Positions 12,227 through 24,119 of a stretch of DNA of 64,000 bases are shown here, in pieces (position 1 is the stretch's first letter; each line of letters opens with the position of its first letter). The stretch comes from Sapria himalayana. Taxonomy: Eukaryota > Streptophyta > Magnoliopsida > Malpighiales > Rafflesiaceae. The position numbers were made by a program, and so were the translations under genes. Location: the NCBI GenBank assembly GCA_029783825.1, contig JAREIK010003431.1, positions 2,633,348 to 2,697,347 of the forward strand. The letters are read 5' to 3'. Under the pieces are notes generated by a model. It made no database searches. It worked only from the letters and a program-made list of their open reading frames with translations, and was not told the origin of the DNA.

Positions 12227-13040
12227 ATGATGTCCATGATGACTTTTCTATTGGAATCACATAGAAGACCAATGAATTCAATGTTCTTAAAAAAATTATT
12301 GGAGAGTGAGGCTTCATATATTATACTTCCACTTCTAGGAGATGAAAAAAAAAGGACAAACTTATTTTGTGCCCACAAAGAAAGAGAAAATGACTTAGTA
12401 ATGAGAGAATTCTACACCAATCTTAAAGAATTGGAAGAAAAGAGATGCTCCATTAGAGAAATTTGGATACATTTTGATGGAGAGATTCTTAATGTGTTAC
12501 TTAGATCACTAAAGGCTAGGGATAGCATGGCCTTCAAATCCCTAAAATAGTAACCCAATTTCAAAGAAGTGAGTAAAGCTTTGTTGTATTTTATTAGCTC
12601 ATTTTTGTTGTTGAAGCTCCATGTCTCAACCATTGTGTAAGATATGATAATTTTGCTTTATTTTCTCTTGACGGGTTATAGATTTGATATGAGAAAAATA
12701 CTTGATAAGTCCATTCTCAGTTACAAAAGGGTAAATTTTCTAGCCTAATAATTTAATCTTCCTTGATTACTTAATTATGTCGAGCTGAGGGAGTCCATAT
12801 GGATGATGATAGTAATGAGTTGTGCTTGAGGGTATTCCCCTTGACATTGTCATGCATTTAAAAGGGAGCTTTAAGAAGATTGAAAAAAAAAAGCTAACCC
12901 TCAAGGGAGAAGAACAGTGGATATTTGGAAAGAAGGCTTATCCTTCACCGAAGCCAACATAGAAGCTATGGAAAGAAGGGGCAGAAGATGAGAAGAAGAA
13001 GAAGAAGAAGAAGAAGAAGAAGAAGAAGATTGTATTGAGG
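12227..13040 (+). pseudogene. Retrotransposon gag-like relic (putative plant transposon protein domain)
   Basis: An open stretch at 12227-12550 encodes 107 residues. It includes VMREFYTNLKELEEK and IREIWIHFDGEILNVLL (about residues 57-90), which match the pattern 'LVREFYANL ... VRGxxVxFSPEAIN' of the domain annotated as putative plant transposon protein (Transposase_32), found in gag regions of plant gypsy elements. After a stop, weaker homology continues to about 12860 in other frames (a segment like LCRAEGVHMDD). The end runs into a GAA microsatellite. No protease, RT or integrase was found with it, which suggests a gag-only non-autonomous element. It could instead be an isolated fragment of a larger element. 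Confidence 0.5.
12991..13029. repeat. (AGA)n trinucleotide microsatellite
   Basis: Thirteen perfect AGA units. On the minus strand they create a serine run in an otherwise meaningless reading frame. Confidence 0.95.
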
Positions 13041-13834
13041 ATTCCCTAGCTACACAAGGAAGTATATGAAGTAATATTTTTTCATATTTTGAAAAATATT
13101 CAGCCAGGCATTGAAAAAAAAAAAGATTACCTAAAAAAAAGATCCAATATCTCTGTATAGTAATACCAAAGGAAACAAAGAATTGAGATGCAATATGAGA
13201 AGTACATCTCAAAAAGAAAATGAGGTTATTTATATAATTGTGGTGACCTAAGAAAATTTAAAGGCAAAATTTATAAATTATTGGTGAAAGGTATGTAATG
13301 AGTGTAAATTGAGGTGGAGAGTAGTGCTAAATAATTTAGGAAACCTTATGAGGCAATCACAATAGATTGGAAAAATGGTAAAGATGAGTGATGAAAGAAT
13401 TAGAGGGGAAATACAATCTCAAGAGAACTAGTGAACTTAAAAATTAAGAAAATACAATGTGAACAAAAAATAGTTATATTTTATAATGAGATCCTTTGAA
13501 TGCACATTGAAATATATTGGGAGAAGACAAAATTCATTGCATGATATTTTTGGAAAGATATTGGATTAGGTAGCCACCAACAAAAGAGATTTGGAGAAAC
13601 TATCTACTTCGATGCCACTATTTGAGCATTCTAGAGCATATTTCTCCTTTTAAAAGTTTGATCCTAAAAGGAAGTCACACTATTGACCTTCCTAACTCAT
13701 TGACTTATATTTTTTGTTTGCTTTAATATTGTGATGGTGTAATCGATTTTTTGTTAAAGTTGTGTGTAGTGGACTGAATAATTTTTTTATATTGAGGGGT
13801 AGAAATTGCTTGGGAATGAGAAATTATTTTAAAT

Positions 13835-16290
13835 TGTGAGTTTATTTAGTATGTCAAATATCAAATAAAACTAATTATTTTGGTGAATATTTATGTTATA
13901 TATAAAAAAAACTTTTAGATGAATGATTTCTCCCAATTTTAAGTTTTGATGGAATATAACGAATATAAGTGAAATTGAGAGATTTTGTGTGTGAAATAGG
14001 GGTTTGGTGGATGGCTGAGGATGAGAGAGAAAAATTATATAAATTCATAATATTCTTTTGCTACAACTTTATTACACCTCATTGAGTTAAAGTTAGTTTT
14101 AATATTCATTCTTGGCCGAAACTATACAAATAGTCATGATAATCTTGATACATCATAATTTTACTACTTCTTTGATATAATTATTTTTTTTGTGCAATAT
14201 ATTCTATTTGACTATAAAATTTTCTTGGAGTCATAGCTTCACTAGCGCATATTAATTTTTTTGCTTGTGACTTTAATTTAGTGTTTTTGAAACTAAGTAA
14301 CTCACTAGTACTTACAGGCATAACAAATCTCTAGTACCATGACTTTTTCATTACAAAGCCAATAAGTGTAAAGAAAATATTGTTGTGCTATTGTAAGCAC
14401 CATGACTTTTAGTTATAAAAGTTCTAGAAAATAATACTTGAGCCATGATCATTTTCAATGATGCTAATTTTGTTCTGGAAAAATTATCAGAGCCTCAGCC
14501 ATTCCTTGTGATTTGGCTATCTGAAATAAGATAGAGACCAAAGTTGTGACCCTTCCAATGCTATGACTTAGGGTTATGAAGACAAAATATATGGCCAAGG
14601 CCATACCCATCATTACAATTATTTGATGCAAAAGAGAGACCAAAGCTACAACCCATTCCAAGTACCATAACTTTGTGTTTCATTGACTAAATGTATAGTC
14701 ATTGTTATTTCTAAAATCATAGTATTCTAAAGATAGAAAAAGACCAAAGTTGAGCATTTCTCCTAAAAAGTTATGATTTTCATCTTAAAGTTTGTAACTA
14801 GTAGTTCGTGTATAAAAAAGAAAATCAAAAATTTCATAGAAGAATTCTAGGGCATGAAAAATGAGTTCTAGGGCATGACCAAAAACACCAAAACTAGGGG
14901 TTTTGGAGCTGAATTTTATACAATTCTAGGATATATTCAACAACAAAGGGGAAACGTAAGGTACAAACATAAATCTTAAGGGGGGGTGAATTTCGACTCT
15001 TCCTAAGAAGAAATCAGAGGTGCAAAAACCAAGTATTGTGGATTTAGGATTTGATTCCTAGACACTCTTGAAGGTTCTCATTGGGATCCCAAAGTTCCAA
15101 TACATATTTCTTTAATTATCTCATATGAATTCTTCCTAAAATATCAGGCTAATTAAGGTATATGATTATTATATTTTATTACTTGTGATGGATACTTTAT
15201 AAATGAAATTTATGTTTGGATATTATTGTGGTTTAAATATTGATGGATATGGTAATTATGTAGAATTATAATTAGGATTTGTCTATTTATGGGTTTATAC
15301 ATTTTATCATGATGGATGGTGACATATAAGGCATGAAGCACATTCACACATAATAGTAGGAAAGAAGTGACAATTTTTCTAATCATAATATATGAGACAA
15401 ACCTTTATGTTAAAACTAAATATTTATTTAGTATATTAATCATGTGAGTATGATGTTTATAAAGTCAAAAACATGAATGCTTTTATAAGTCAATCCATTG
15501 TACACATCTCAGAAAAACTGACCATGAATTTGTGTAAATATTTTATAGAATATTTTTCCAAAGGGCATACTCCTACCTTTTGTGTGTGAGTCACATGTTA
15601 TCATGGTAGATGATGATAGATAAGCCATAAGACATACATATTTAAAGGTAATTCATAATGTAGTGACGGTCTAATGAGTTACTTTTTCTTCTATGACTAT
15701 CACTAGTGAGATTCAAAAGAAAATATATATGTTATTTATGCAAGTGTGTTGCTTACAAAAACAAAATTTCAATTATTTTAACTATAATATTAGTTTACAT
15801 CTATGTGACATGCGGGGTGGAGAATAAGAATGCATATACAAAATAACTATCAAGAATAGTTTATGAGTTGCCTATAAGTAATGAACTTGCGGACAATCTT
15901 TGGGAAAAAACTATTTATTATTTTGGTGTTAAAGTATTGAATAGACATCTATGAGGGGACCATTTGTGGGGAATGTCTAATAGTTGATAACTATCTTCTA
16001 TGCCAATAAGACACTAGGGAATTTCAAAATAATATTCATTCTATAAGCTATCCCAATAATATGCAACCTATTTTAATAAGTCATCATATATAATGGAAGG
16101 TACCAACCCTAAAATAAAAGAATCTTACTTAAAACTCAAATTTATCCTCTTAACCAAAGCAAAAATTGAAGAATCAATAACTAGATGAAGAATCTTTTTT
16201 ACTACTTCAATGACTTATATACTTGTGAGACTAATTGAATGAGATATTTTTACCCAATAAGGTTTTGATACTTTACATAATTATAAAATA
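13835..16290 (+). repeat. Long LTR, copy B
   Basis: Right LTR partner of copy A, in direct orientation about 5.2-5.4 kb away; the offset grows through small indels. It begins with the TTTAGTATGTCAAATATC block that also appears at 2681 and about 17605, and fades out after about 16290. No gene is visible in it. Confidence 0.65.
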
Positions 16291-17430
16291 TTGAGCATAA
16301 TAAAGTCATAATAGTATCCTAGTAAGAGTTGTGACTAGTGTTATTAGTCATTTGGTGGCTATAAGGTTTTCTTGAGTCACTTTGTGTGACCAACGGCATT
16401 GTAGTTATCCATGCATACTTCACCAAGCATGTAGCTTACTAATGCAATTGTGATACATGGAATGAATGCTACAAAAGAAAGTATCAAGTATGATGCATCA
16501 TTTTTTTAATGATAGCCCAGAATATACTCATATTTTTGGGTTATTATTGGTGTGATTTTATGGATACTATCAAATATATATTCAAATAATAGACATTTCA
16601 CTACAACTTGGGGTTTTGGATCTCTTATAATAAAATGAAGTAAAAAGAAGCATAAATTGAGGTCATGACTTAGCATGTCTAGACCATGATTGCTATTTAG
16701 ATAGAAGAAAATTGGCTGCCACAAAACAAGTAAAGGCAAGGTGTATGTTCCTAGATAAGTTGGACGTAAGATGAGGGACATGGAAATGAGGCTGATGTAG
16801 TTAAAATAGATCTTGCATTAAACCTAGAAAGAGAATTATAATCTATAGTCAAGATGTAGCATTCAAAGAGTAAAAGTGTGAAATGGTTCCCATCAATCTT
16901 GGCAAGCTAGATAATTTTGAAGCAATGGAGTCTAGACATGGAAATGATGAGTCACAACTTATTCCTATCATGATATTACAAATGTTGTTTCAACTTCATT
17001 ATATATGTGGTATTGAATTTTTTGATGAAGAACTATCACGAATGGAGATAGCTTTTGTATTAAGAATGTATACATAAGTTAGAAACCCACCTAAAAGGTA
17101 TGATAAAAATACATACCTTTTTGTTCAAGTTATATGAGAGGAGCCAAGCACTCCAAAAGAGACAAGAGCCTCTAGAAATCTAATTTAATTAGAGTAAGTC
17201 GAAAAAGATGAGTAATACAATATCTAGGATCCTTGTAAAGTTGACTTTAAATTCAAAGGTAATTGGAAGGCATTGGATAAAGAAAAACCTTCTAGCATTA
17301 TAAATGTGAAATTGAAAGGAAGTAGAAGTTTTGATAGTACAGAGCTAAGACTAGAATGAATAAGTTTTATCTAAGTGAGAGAATATTAGCAAACTCATAT
17401 TTTGTTTGAATAAGGTGCTAATGTTTTCGA
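16291..17430. other. No gene recognised
   Basis: AT-rich spacer between LTR copies B and C. A 64-codon frame at 16883-17077 and neighbouring short frames show no family I recognise. It may be interior sequence of the same retrotransposon family. Confidence 0.4.
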
Positions 17431-19560
17431 GTTGTAACCCAGTTATTTGAAGTCATGATTGGACTAAAGCTAAAATAGCTATTTGAGTTCGGAGTCATGA
17501 CTTAAATAGAGTCACGACCTATTTTGCATGTTTATGACTAGAGACTATATTTTGTAGTCTTGACTTTTTTGTGAAGTCACGACTTATCATAAACTATAAC
17601 ATATTGTTTGATACTCAATATATCAAATAAATGGTTTTATTTGGGGAGTAAAATATAATTGTTTACATGAATACTAATAGTTATCATAAAGATTTTACTA
17701 AGATCTTATTTTAAAGGGAAATGAAAAGTATTGGTAAAATTAGAGAGAATTTTGGTAAAATTGGTAAAGAAACACTTGTAGGAGAGAGATGCAATGAAGA
17801 GCCATGATAACCCTCTTTTCATGACTTATATACAACATTCATATTAGCCTTGAGTAGTTGTGACATCCTTTCCTGGACGTAATTCTATCAAAATAATATT
17901 GGTCTTCTTTGTATGCCACAACTCTACTACCAAATTGAGATAATTATTTTACTTTGCAACATAATCATCATGATCATAATATTTTTTTTGGAGTCACAGC
18001 CACAAAAATGCTAAACCACTTAATGGGTATGACATTATTTTCATGTCATGATAATAGAGTAGCTAAATGGTACAAGTAGTCATGACTTATTCAAACCGAA
18101 CCATAACATCAACAGATATAGGTCACAACATTATTTTCTACTATGATTTTTCATTTTAGAGAAAAAGGACTATATCACCGCATTCTCACCACAACACTTA
18201 TCCCATAGAGCCAACATCAAAGCCACCACCAAAATCCTAGGGCTACAACTTTGTGTTACAAATAGAATAGATTCAATTGTGGCAATCATAGTGCCATGAT
18301 ATTTTTCTCACAAAGCCAAGGCTAAAGCCATAACAACTTATTAGCACATTGAATTTGTATTATAAAGAGTTAAACCTCAGTTGTGGGTACTCACAATTCC
18401 TTGACAATTATGCTCTAGATAGGATTCAAATAGATGACATAGTCATGACCTAAACTTTGTGGCATGAAATCCAACTTAAAATGTCACAGATTTCGAAAGT
18501 ATAAAAGCAATACTTGGAGAAAAGAAAAAGTATCAATTATGGCTGATGGTGATAGGTATGTCATAGAATTTACTCATGTATTTTGAATAAAAGGAAGTGA
18601 TAACTCTTCTAGTCTTAATGTGTGAGATAAACAAACATATACAAATATTAAGTTGATATATGTTAAATATTGCAAGTATGACACTCATGAATTTGAAAGC
18701 ACAAACATATTAAAGTCTAATCCATTATATACTATCTAGATGAACTACCCTTAGAGTAATGTGGGGGTTAAGTAAAATATTTTACCTAAGAAATTATAGC
18801 ATGTAAGTCATGTGTTAGCCATGATGCATGGTTATAGGTATGTCATATGGCATACTCAAGTGGGGGAAACAAAATCAAATTTAGTGTCATATTATCTCAA
18901 GTCCTAGAGATAATTATAGGTTGGATAATATAATTATATACTCAAAGTAATCACTAAGGGTAGTTGAACTATTACCTTAATGAATTAGACATGATAATGA
19001 CTATTGCATAGTTTGATATATTGCTTTAGTATTAAAATTTAAAATATTGAGAAAATAACTACTTAGAGGTGTCAAACGGCCCGGGCCCGGCACGCTACAG
19101 TATCGTGTCGGGCCAAGGAATTCACCATGCATGTCATGCTAGGCACGACACGAGTGCCTGGCACGTGGGCATGTCAATTGTGACCACACACTGAATGTGG
19201 TCACGATGAAGGGACGACAAGCTGATGCCCGATGGGCGAGGCTTGGTGAGCCCCGACAAGGTGCGGGGGGGCGCATCAGTGTGATTGTGCATGGTCGAAC
19301 CCCTAATTTTTAAAAAAAATTAGGGTTTCTGCCCAACCCAAACTAGCTCAAACCCGAGCGGATTTCAGGCTATGGACCCATGTCGGGCCTAACTTCCAAT
19401 GAACCATGTTGTGCCAGGCACAGCTGGCCAGCTACGGTTTAGCCCAAAAAAACCAAGCCGAGCTGGCCCAGCCCGTTTGACACCTCGATAACTACTAAAG
19501 TGTCATCCTTGGTAGTGCCTATCCATAGTAGTTTGATATGTGTTTATTTCCACACTTACC
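17430..19560 (+). repeat. Long LTR family, copy C (with a hAT element inside)
   Basis: This shares blocks with copies A, B and D. Examples are the CAATATATCAAATAAA start, the GCAACATAATCATCATGATCATAATATT..GGAGTCACAG block, and the GATGGTGATAGGTATG..AAGGAAGTGATAA block (about 18545). It is rich in AGTCATGACTT words. It is split at 19064-19488 by a hAT element. It may be a solo LTR or the end of a lost element. Confidence 0.55.
19064..19488. mobile_element. Non-autonomous hAT element, 425 bp, copy a
   Basis: Ends TAGAGGTGTCAAACGG (left) and, on the other strand, TCGAGGTGTCAAACGG (right). The 8-bp target duplication TAACTACT is perfect (19056-19063 and 19489-19496). It is GC-rich, in sharp contrast with its surroundings, with a small AATTT/AAATTAGGGTTT internal hairpin and no transposase. 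It shares its ends with the 3.5 kb element at 48252-51745. Confidence 0.92.
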
Positions 19561-19856
19561 TTCACCCATACAAGCATGTCTATATGAGCTTTCAATATAT
19601 TAAAAATTTCAAAATATTATAATGTTACATTTTGTGATATTTTGAACACTAAAAATATATAAATGTTATAAATATTAATAAAAATTATTAAAAAATCAAA
19701 TTTGTAAAATTTATCACAATTTTAAAATCAATGTATTTGATAACACAAAAATAATTAAAAATGAATGGACATATGTGTATATTCTAAAAAGTGTAAGAGA
19801 GCATGTGTGTGTATGGCAATATAAAAAACTATTTATGTATCTAAATGTGTTATGTG

Positions 19857-20985
19857 TTGGATCTGCTTAACGTGGGTCGACTAGTTCAAACCGGTTCAGT
19901 TGGATTTTAATTAATTTAAATTATTTTGAATTTATTTTATTAAATTATTTTTTTTTAATTTATTTTTTTTTTCGAACATATTAATGTGGATCTTTTTTTT
20001 TTTTTTGTTTTTAGTATGGAAGTAGAATTCAAGAAGTATGATGTAATGGAAAAATGTGTTTTTTCGTTTTGTATGATGATTTATTGAAAAAAAAAATAGA
20101 ATAGAATGGAAACTATTAAAAATAGAGTGGAATTCTAGAATTGTGGGGACCATGTTTTTGTTTCTGTTAATACGTGAAAGAATATTTCCTTCTCTCTCTC
20201 TAATGAATCATTATTTCTTTATGATGCATGTGAAGATTACTCACCTTCTCTCACCTCTATAAAAATGAAAAACAATGGAGATAAAACACGTGTTCCTCAA
20301 TCCTATCAACATTCATTCAACTTCTAATTGTTGTCATGTTGTGTTAGCAAAAACTCTTCCTTTGTTGCTTGATGGTTCTATTTTGTGGAAAATTTCTTTG
20401 CTATTGTGGTGATTATGTTCTATTGAAATTGCTTTCGTTAGTAGTGATTTTGTTCTAATGTAATTGCTCTATTGACATGTGATTTTGTTTTGTTGCAAAT
20501 TCTTTGTCGGCATTGTATTTTGTTTGTTTTGTATTGTTATATTGAATTTTCAATTCTACAATGTTCTATTTCTATTTGTGTCTCACTCTACTATAATTTA
20601 TATTATGATTTAGACTAAATTGGAATACAACATACTGAAAAATAAAGTTTACACATTTGTAGTGTTCGAAAATAAATTTAGTAGCATTCAAATATAAATT
20701 TATATTCTCTATTATAGTTTTATTTGAACTATAATTTTATTTGTTCGATTGTGTCTATCATTTTATTTGAACACTGCTAAATTTATATTTTTGTTGAACA
20801 TCATATTATAGTTTCTATTTAATGTATTTCGATTAAATTTAAAAGGAATTTTTTTTATGACCATTTGAAAATTAAATTAAAAGCTTTAAAATGGAAAAAA
20901 AACTAAATAAAATTTATACATATTTCTTTTGTTGTGCCAAAGCAAATTATCACCAACAAAGTGATACCAGAGCACCATATACCAA
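19857..20985 (+). repeat. Copia 5' LTR
   Basis: The end is placed by the primer-binding site at 20991. Inside is CTATAAAAAT at 20257-20266, a plausible TATA box for the element's transcript, after a CTCTCTCT tract. The start near 19857 (TGTTGGATC) is a guess. Confidence 0.5.
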
Positions 20986-20990
20986 AACTT

Positions 20991-21001
20991 TGGTATCATA
21001 G
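20991..21001 (+). promoter_or_regulatory. Primer-binding site (tRNA-Met type)
   Basis: TGGTATCATAG differs at one position from the plant retrotransposon consensus TGGTATCAGAG. It follows the LTR directly and precedes gag. An inverted match, TGATACCA, lies 22 bases upstream. Confidence 0.65.
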
Positions 21002-21059
21002 TTTCGTAAATGTTCATTTGAGTTTTTCCGAATTATCTATTTGAATTTAGTTTTTTTTT

Positions 21060-23840
21060 ATAATGGAAGAACATTCAATGAAAATTAAATTAATCTTAAC
21101 TTATTACAATAACTTGAACAATGTGATGTGAGACTTTCTCATTGTTAAGTAGTTGTATGTCCATGTTATTAGTAAGTCTAAATCTTAGTAACTATGAAGG
21201 ATAGACTTTGTATTTAAGAGCCACATCAACTATTTAGTAGTGCATTGATATTGATGCCCATTATTATATCTCAGAGAAGATATAGTCAATGTTTAAGAGT
21301 AACTATGAACATATATATTGTGAAAGAAAATATAGTCAAAGTTTGAAGAGAACATATTAAGTAATAAATAATTAATTATTAGATATTTAGTAAAAATGAA
21401 ATATTTTGATGAGAGTCAAATAGTAATACACATGAATACCTTCAAAGAGCTAGTAATCTAGCTAACATCTATGAAGATATTCCTATATGATTAATTACTT
21501 GCTTCCTTACTATTTCATTTGCTTTCCTGATAGATAAGATAACTTGGTAGTATTCATGAGAACGTCATCCCCTAATGATGTAGTAGCCATACATTTGGCT
21601 AACCAACATTTATTGAATTAAAAAGGAGGAGATATGAAAAAATAGAATTTTCTTAGAATACTTGTTACTGAGAGATATGATAGAAGTACTAAAATGTACA
21701 TACAAAGTAATATCAGAACTATCATCGAAAGGGTAATTTGAGATATAGAAAGATTGTAAAATGGCAAAACTATACTAAACTACAACTTGTTAAGAAATAT
21801 TATTAGGTCCAAAAGCATCTCTAGTAGGAGTGCATGAAAGAGATCATTGTTGAAGTGGAAGAGATATTATGATGTCTAGTGATGTTATTTTTGCTAACAT
21901 GGTGAGTCAAGAAGGTGATTGGATAATTAATTCAATTGTATCATTTCATATTATCCCTCATTATTGACTATTTACTACATAAACACTAGGTGATTATGAC
22001 ATAGCGACAGTGGCACCTCTAGAATATGCAAAACAGAGAGTTAGGTCTGTAAATATAGATTGGACATCAACTAATTATAAAAGATGTTTATTATGTTTCA
22101 AACATTCAAATTAACTTTATGTCATAAAGCATGTTGGATGATTTGAGGAATGTGAGTTGATAATCTAGTACTCAATGGAAACTAGCCAAGGGCTTTATAG
22201 TCATTGTGAGAATAGGAAAGAGAGTGCTCATCATACTACCCAAGTGAAACTAAGAATTTTTCGATATCAAATAAATATTGTTTATTAAATAGACATTATT
22301 AGTCACAAATTTGAGAGACTTGATCATGTGAGTAAGAATGACATGAAATTTTTAACTATAAGGCATATTTTTTTATTGATCAAGTATAATCTTTTGATAG
22401 GTGATGGATTGCATTAATATCTATTGAGTTTCTTTTTGTTCTTTTTCTCCTTCAAGTATAACAAATAGTCTAGATTTTATACATTCTAATGTTTACTCTA
22501 TGCAAAATAGAATACTTGGTGGAGCTCACTATTTGTAAATTTTATTTATGATCACTCTAAGAGGGTGTGATCCACTATCCAGAAGACCAAGGACCATGTG
22601 CTTTAGGTCTTTAAGTATTTTTAAACTATGGTTAAGAGAGAAGCTAACTGAAAGCTAATTTATGTGTTCTTTGATAATGGAGGATAGTATATGGATCATT
22701 TTGAATGCTACTACATATACCATGAAATTTGACTTGAGAGGGAAGCAATCAAGATGACTATGTTGAATGATGTGATTGACATGATGAATGAAACTATTGA
22801 AGAGCGAGTCTAGTGCATACTTTCTCCCAATGTGTTCCCAAGGATTTTAGGGTAGAAACAATGTAAACTATTATTGACTTCATCAACAAGTGCCCTTTGC
22901 TATAATGGAAGTTGATATTCTTAATTGGGTCTAGATAGGAAAGACATTTATAAACTTGTTTGAGAGACAATGCTTGTAAATCCTTCATTCATATTCTAAG
23001 AGATGAGAGATTAACATTGATTAACACTATGCATTAGTGTAGCTTTCTTGGCTACGAACTTAGTGAGTTTGGATACACATTATAGGACCAAATTGTTAGG
23101 AAGATTCTTTAAACCATAGATGTCACTTTTCATGAGGACTAATTTATAGGTGGTAGTCATCTGAGGGAACCCATGAAGATCATTATTCATACAGACCTAA
23201 CACCCCTTCCTCTCATAGATTAATCATATCACGGAGAAGAAATTGAATAGTCATATAATGATACTAAACCTCATAAATTGTCAGTTGACGACGTGGGAGA
23301 TATCACTCCAAAAAGAATAGAGAAAATCCATAATGTTTCCTAATATTACTTATCAGCCTAAAATAAGATCTTTCATGTCTTGTTGGTTATCCTCAACATA
23401 TCATAATTATGTATTAGTCATGGATGTCAATGAGCTTGAGTCCTTTTAGGAAATCAACTCTTTTGAGCATAAGAAAGAACGACTTCATGATATACAAAAA
23501 AAGAGAATGCCTACATACATATCAATCACTTATTATCTGATTCTCTTATCTATGAGAAGTGGGCATTGAAGGATAAGTCAATATTAAGACTAAAATATGG
23601 TGACTATTATTTTCAACCAAGATACAAAACTCATTAGTTATAAAGTATTTTAGTAAGAGAAATGTTAAATTTGATGAGATTTTTTCTCCTTTCATGTAGA
23701 TATCTTCTATTCGATCCATCGTGAGACTAAATTTTTAGCTTGGACTTAAAAATCAGTCAGCTCAATGTAAAGTCACCCTTTCTTCATGGTGATCTTCTTA
23801 AGACAACTCATGAAATCTTATGACCTTCATCATACTTCTA
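21060..23840 (+). pseudogene. Copia gag-pol relic
   Basis: Readable blocks in order: gag at about 21440-21650 (HMNTFKELV, then DNLVVFMRTSSPNDVVAI in another frame); protease region at about 21905-21990 (GDWIINSIVSFHIIPH, family: WILDSACSFHMTPH, with the DSG/DSA triad lost); GAG-pre-integrase at about 22285-22340 (RLDHVSKNDMKFL); integrase at about 22450-23130 (LGGAHYL, KLTES, FRTDNGGEY-like remnants); RT at about 23540-23830 (RYK, NVKFDEIFSPFM*ISSIRSIV, matching VDFDEIFSPVVKMSSIR, and an LHGDLL trace). Each block needs a frame change. Confidence 0.7.
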
Positions 23841-24073
23841 GTAATTATTGTGTATATTCAGATAACACTCACTCAATGATCATTTTATGTTTTTATTGTG
23901 TGTTCATGATATATTCATTATCAGTCACCGCAAAGCATATAGATTGACAAGTTAAAATGGTAGTTGTAAATAGTTTTTCCGATGAAAGACGTAGGTAAAA
24001 GTTAAGTAGATTTTAAGGATGAGCATCCTTGGAGATAGATAGACCTTATGGGCATATTTGATTATCTCGAGAG

Positions 24074-24076
<3 letters not shown>

Positions 24077-24115
<39 letters not shown>
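24077..24115. repeat. (TG)n microsatellite
   Basis: About 19 perfect TG units. Confidence 0.97.
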
Positions 24116-24117
<2 letters not shown>

Positions 24118-24119
24118 AA

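Larger units (their letters stand above)
2660..16290 (+). mobile_element. Old LTR element with very long LTRs and a gag-only interior (split by a LINE)
   Basis: The sequence at 8645-10890 is repeated, diverged but collinear, at 13889-16290. Shared landmarks include the TTACACCTCATT..GTT block (about 8837 and 14072), the AAGAACTGACCATTA block (about 10073 and 15510) and the CTAGGG.ATTTCA.AATAAT block (about 10567 and 16013). The missing first part of the left copy is found at about 2660-2740 (TATCAAATAAA.CTA.TTATTTT.GTGAATATT), so a LINE split it. The interior (about 10900-13830) contains only a gag-like relic. Orientation is taken from that relic. Ends are not fixed to the base. Confidence 0.65.
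19857..23950 (+). mobile_element. Ty1/Copia retrotransposon relic (plus strand)
   Basis: A 5' LTR (about 19857-20985), a methionyl-tRNA-type primer site, and a decayed gag-protease-integrase-RT polyprotein follow in Copia order. No matching 3' LTR or RNase H was found; the right end fades before the TG microsatellite. Frequent stops and frameshifts mean it is long dead. Confidence 0.75.

Noticed and set aside
12901..13212. Serine-rich 103-codon minus-strand frame
   Set aside because: The serine run is the AGA microsatellite read on the other strand.
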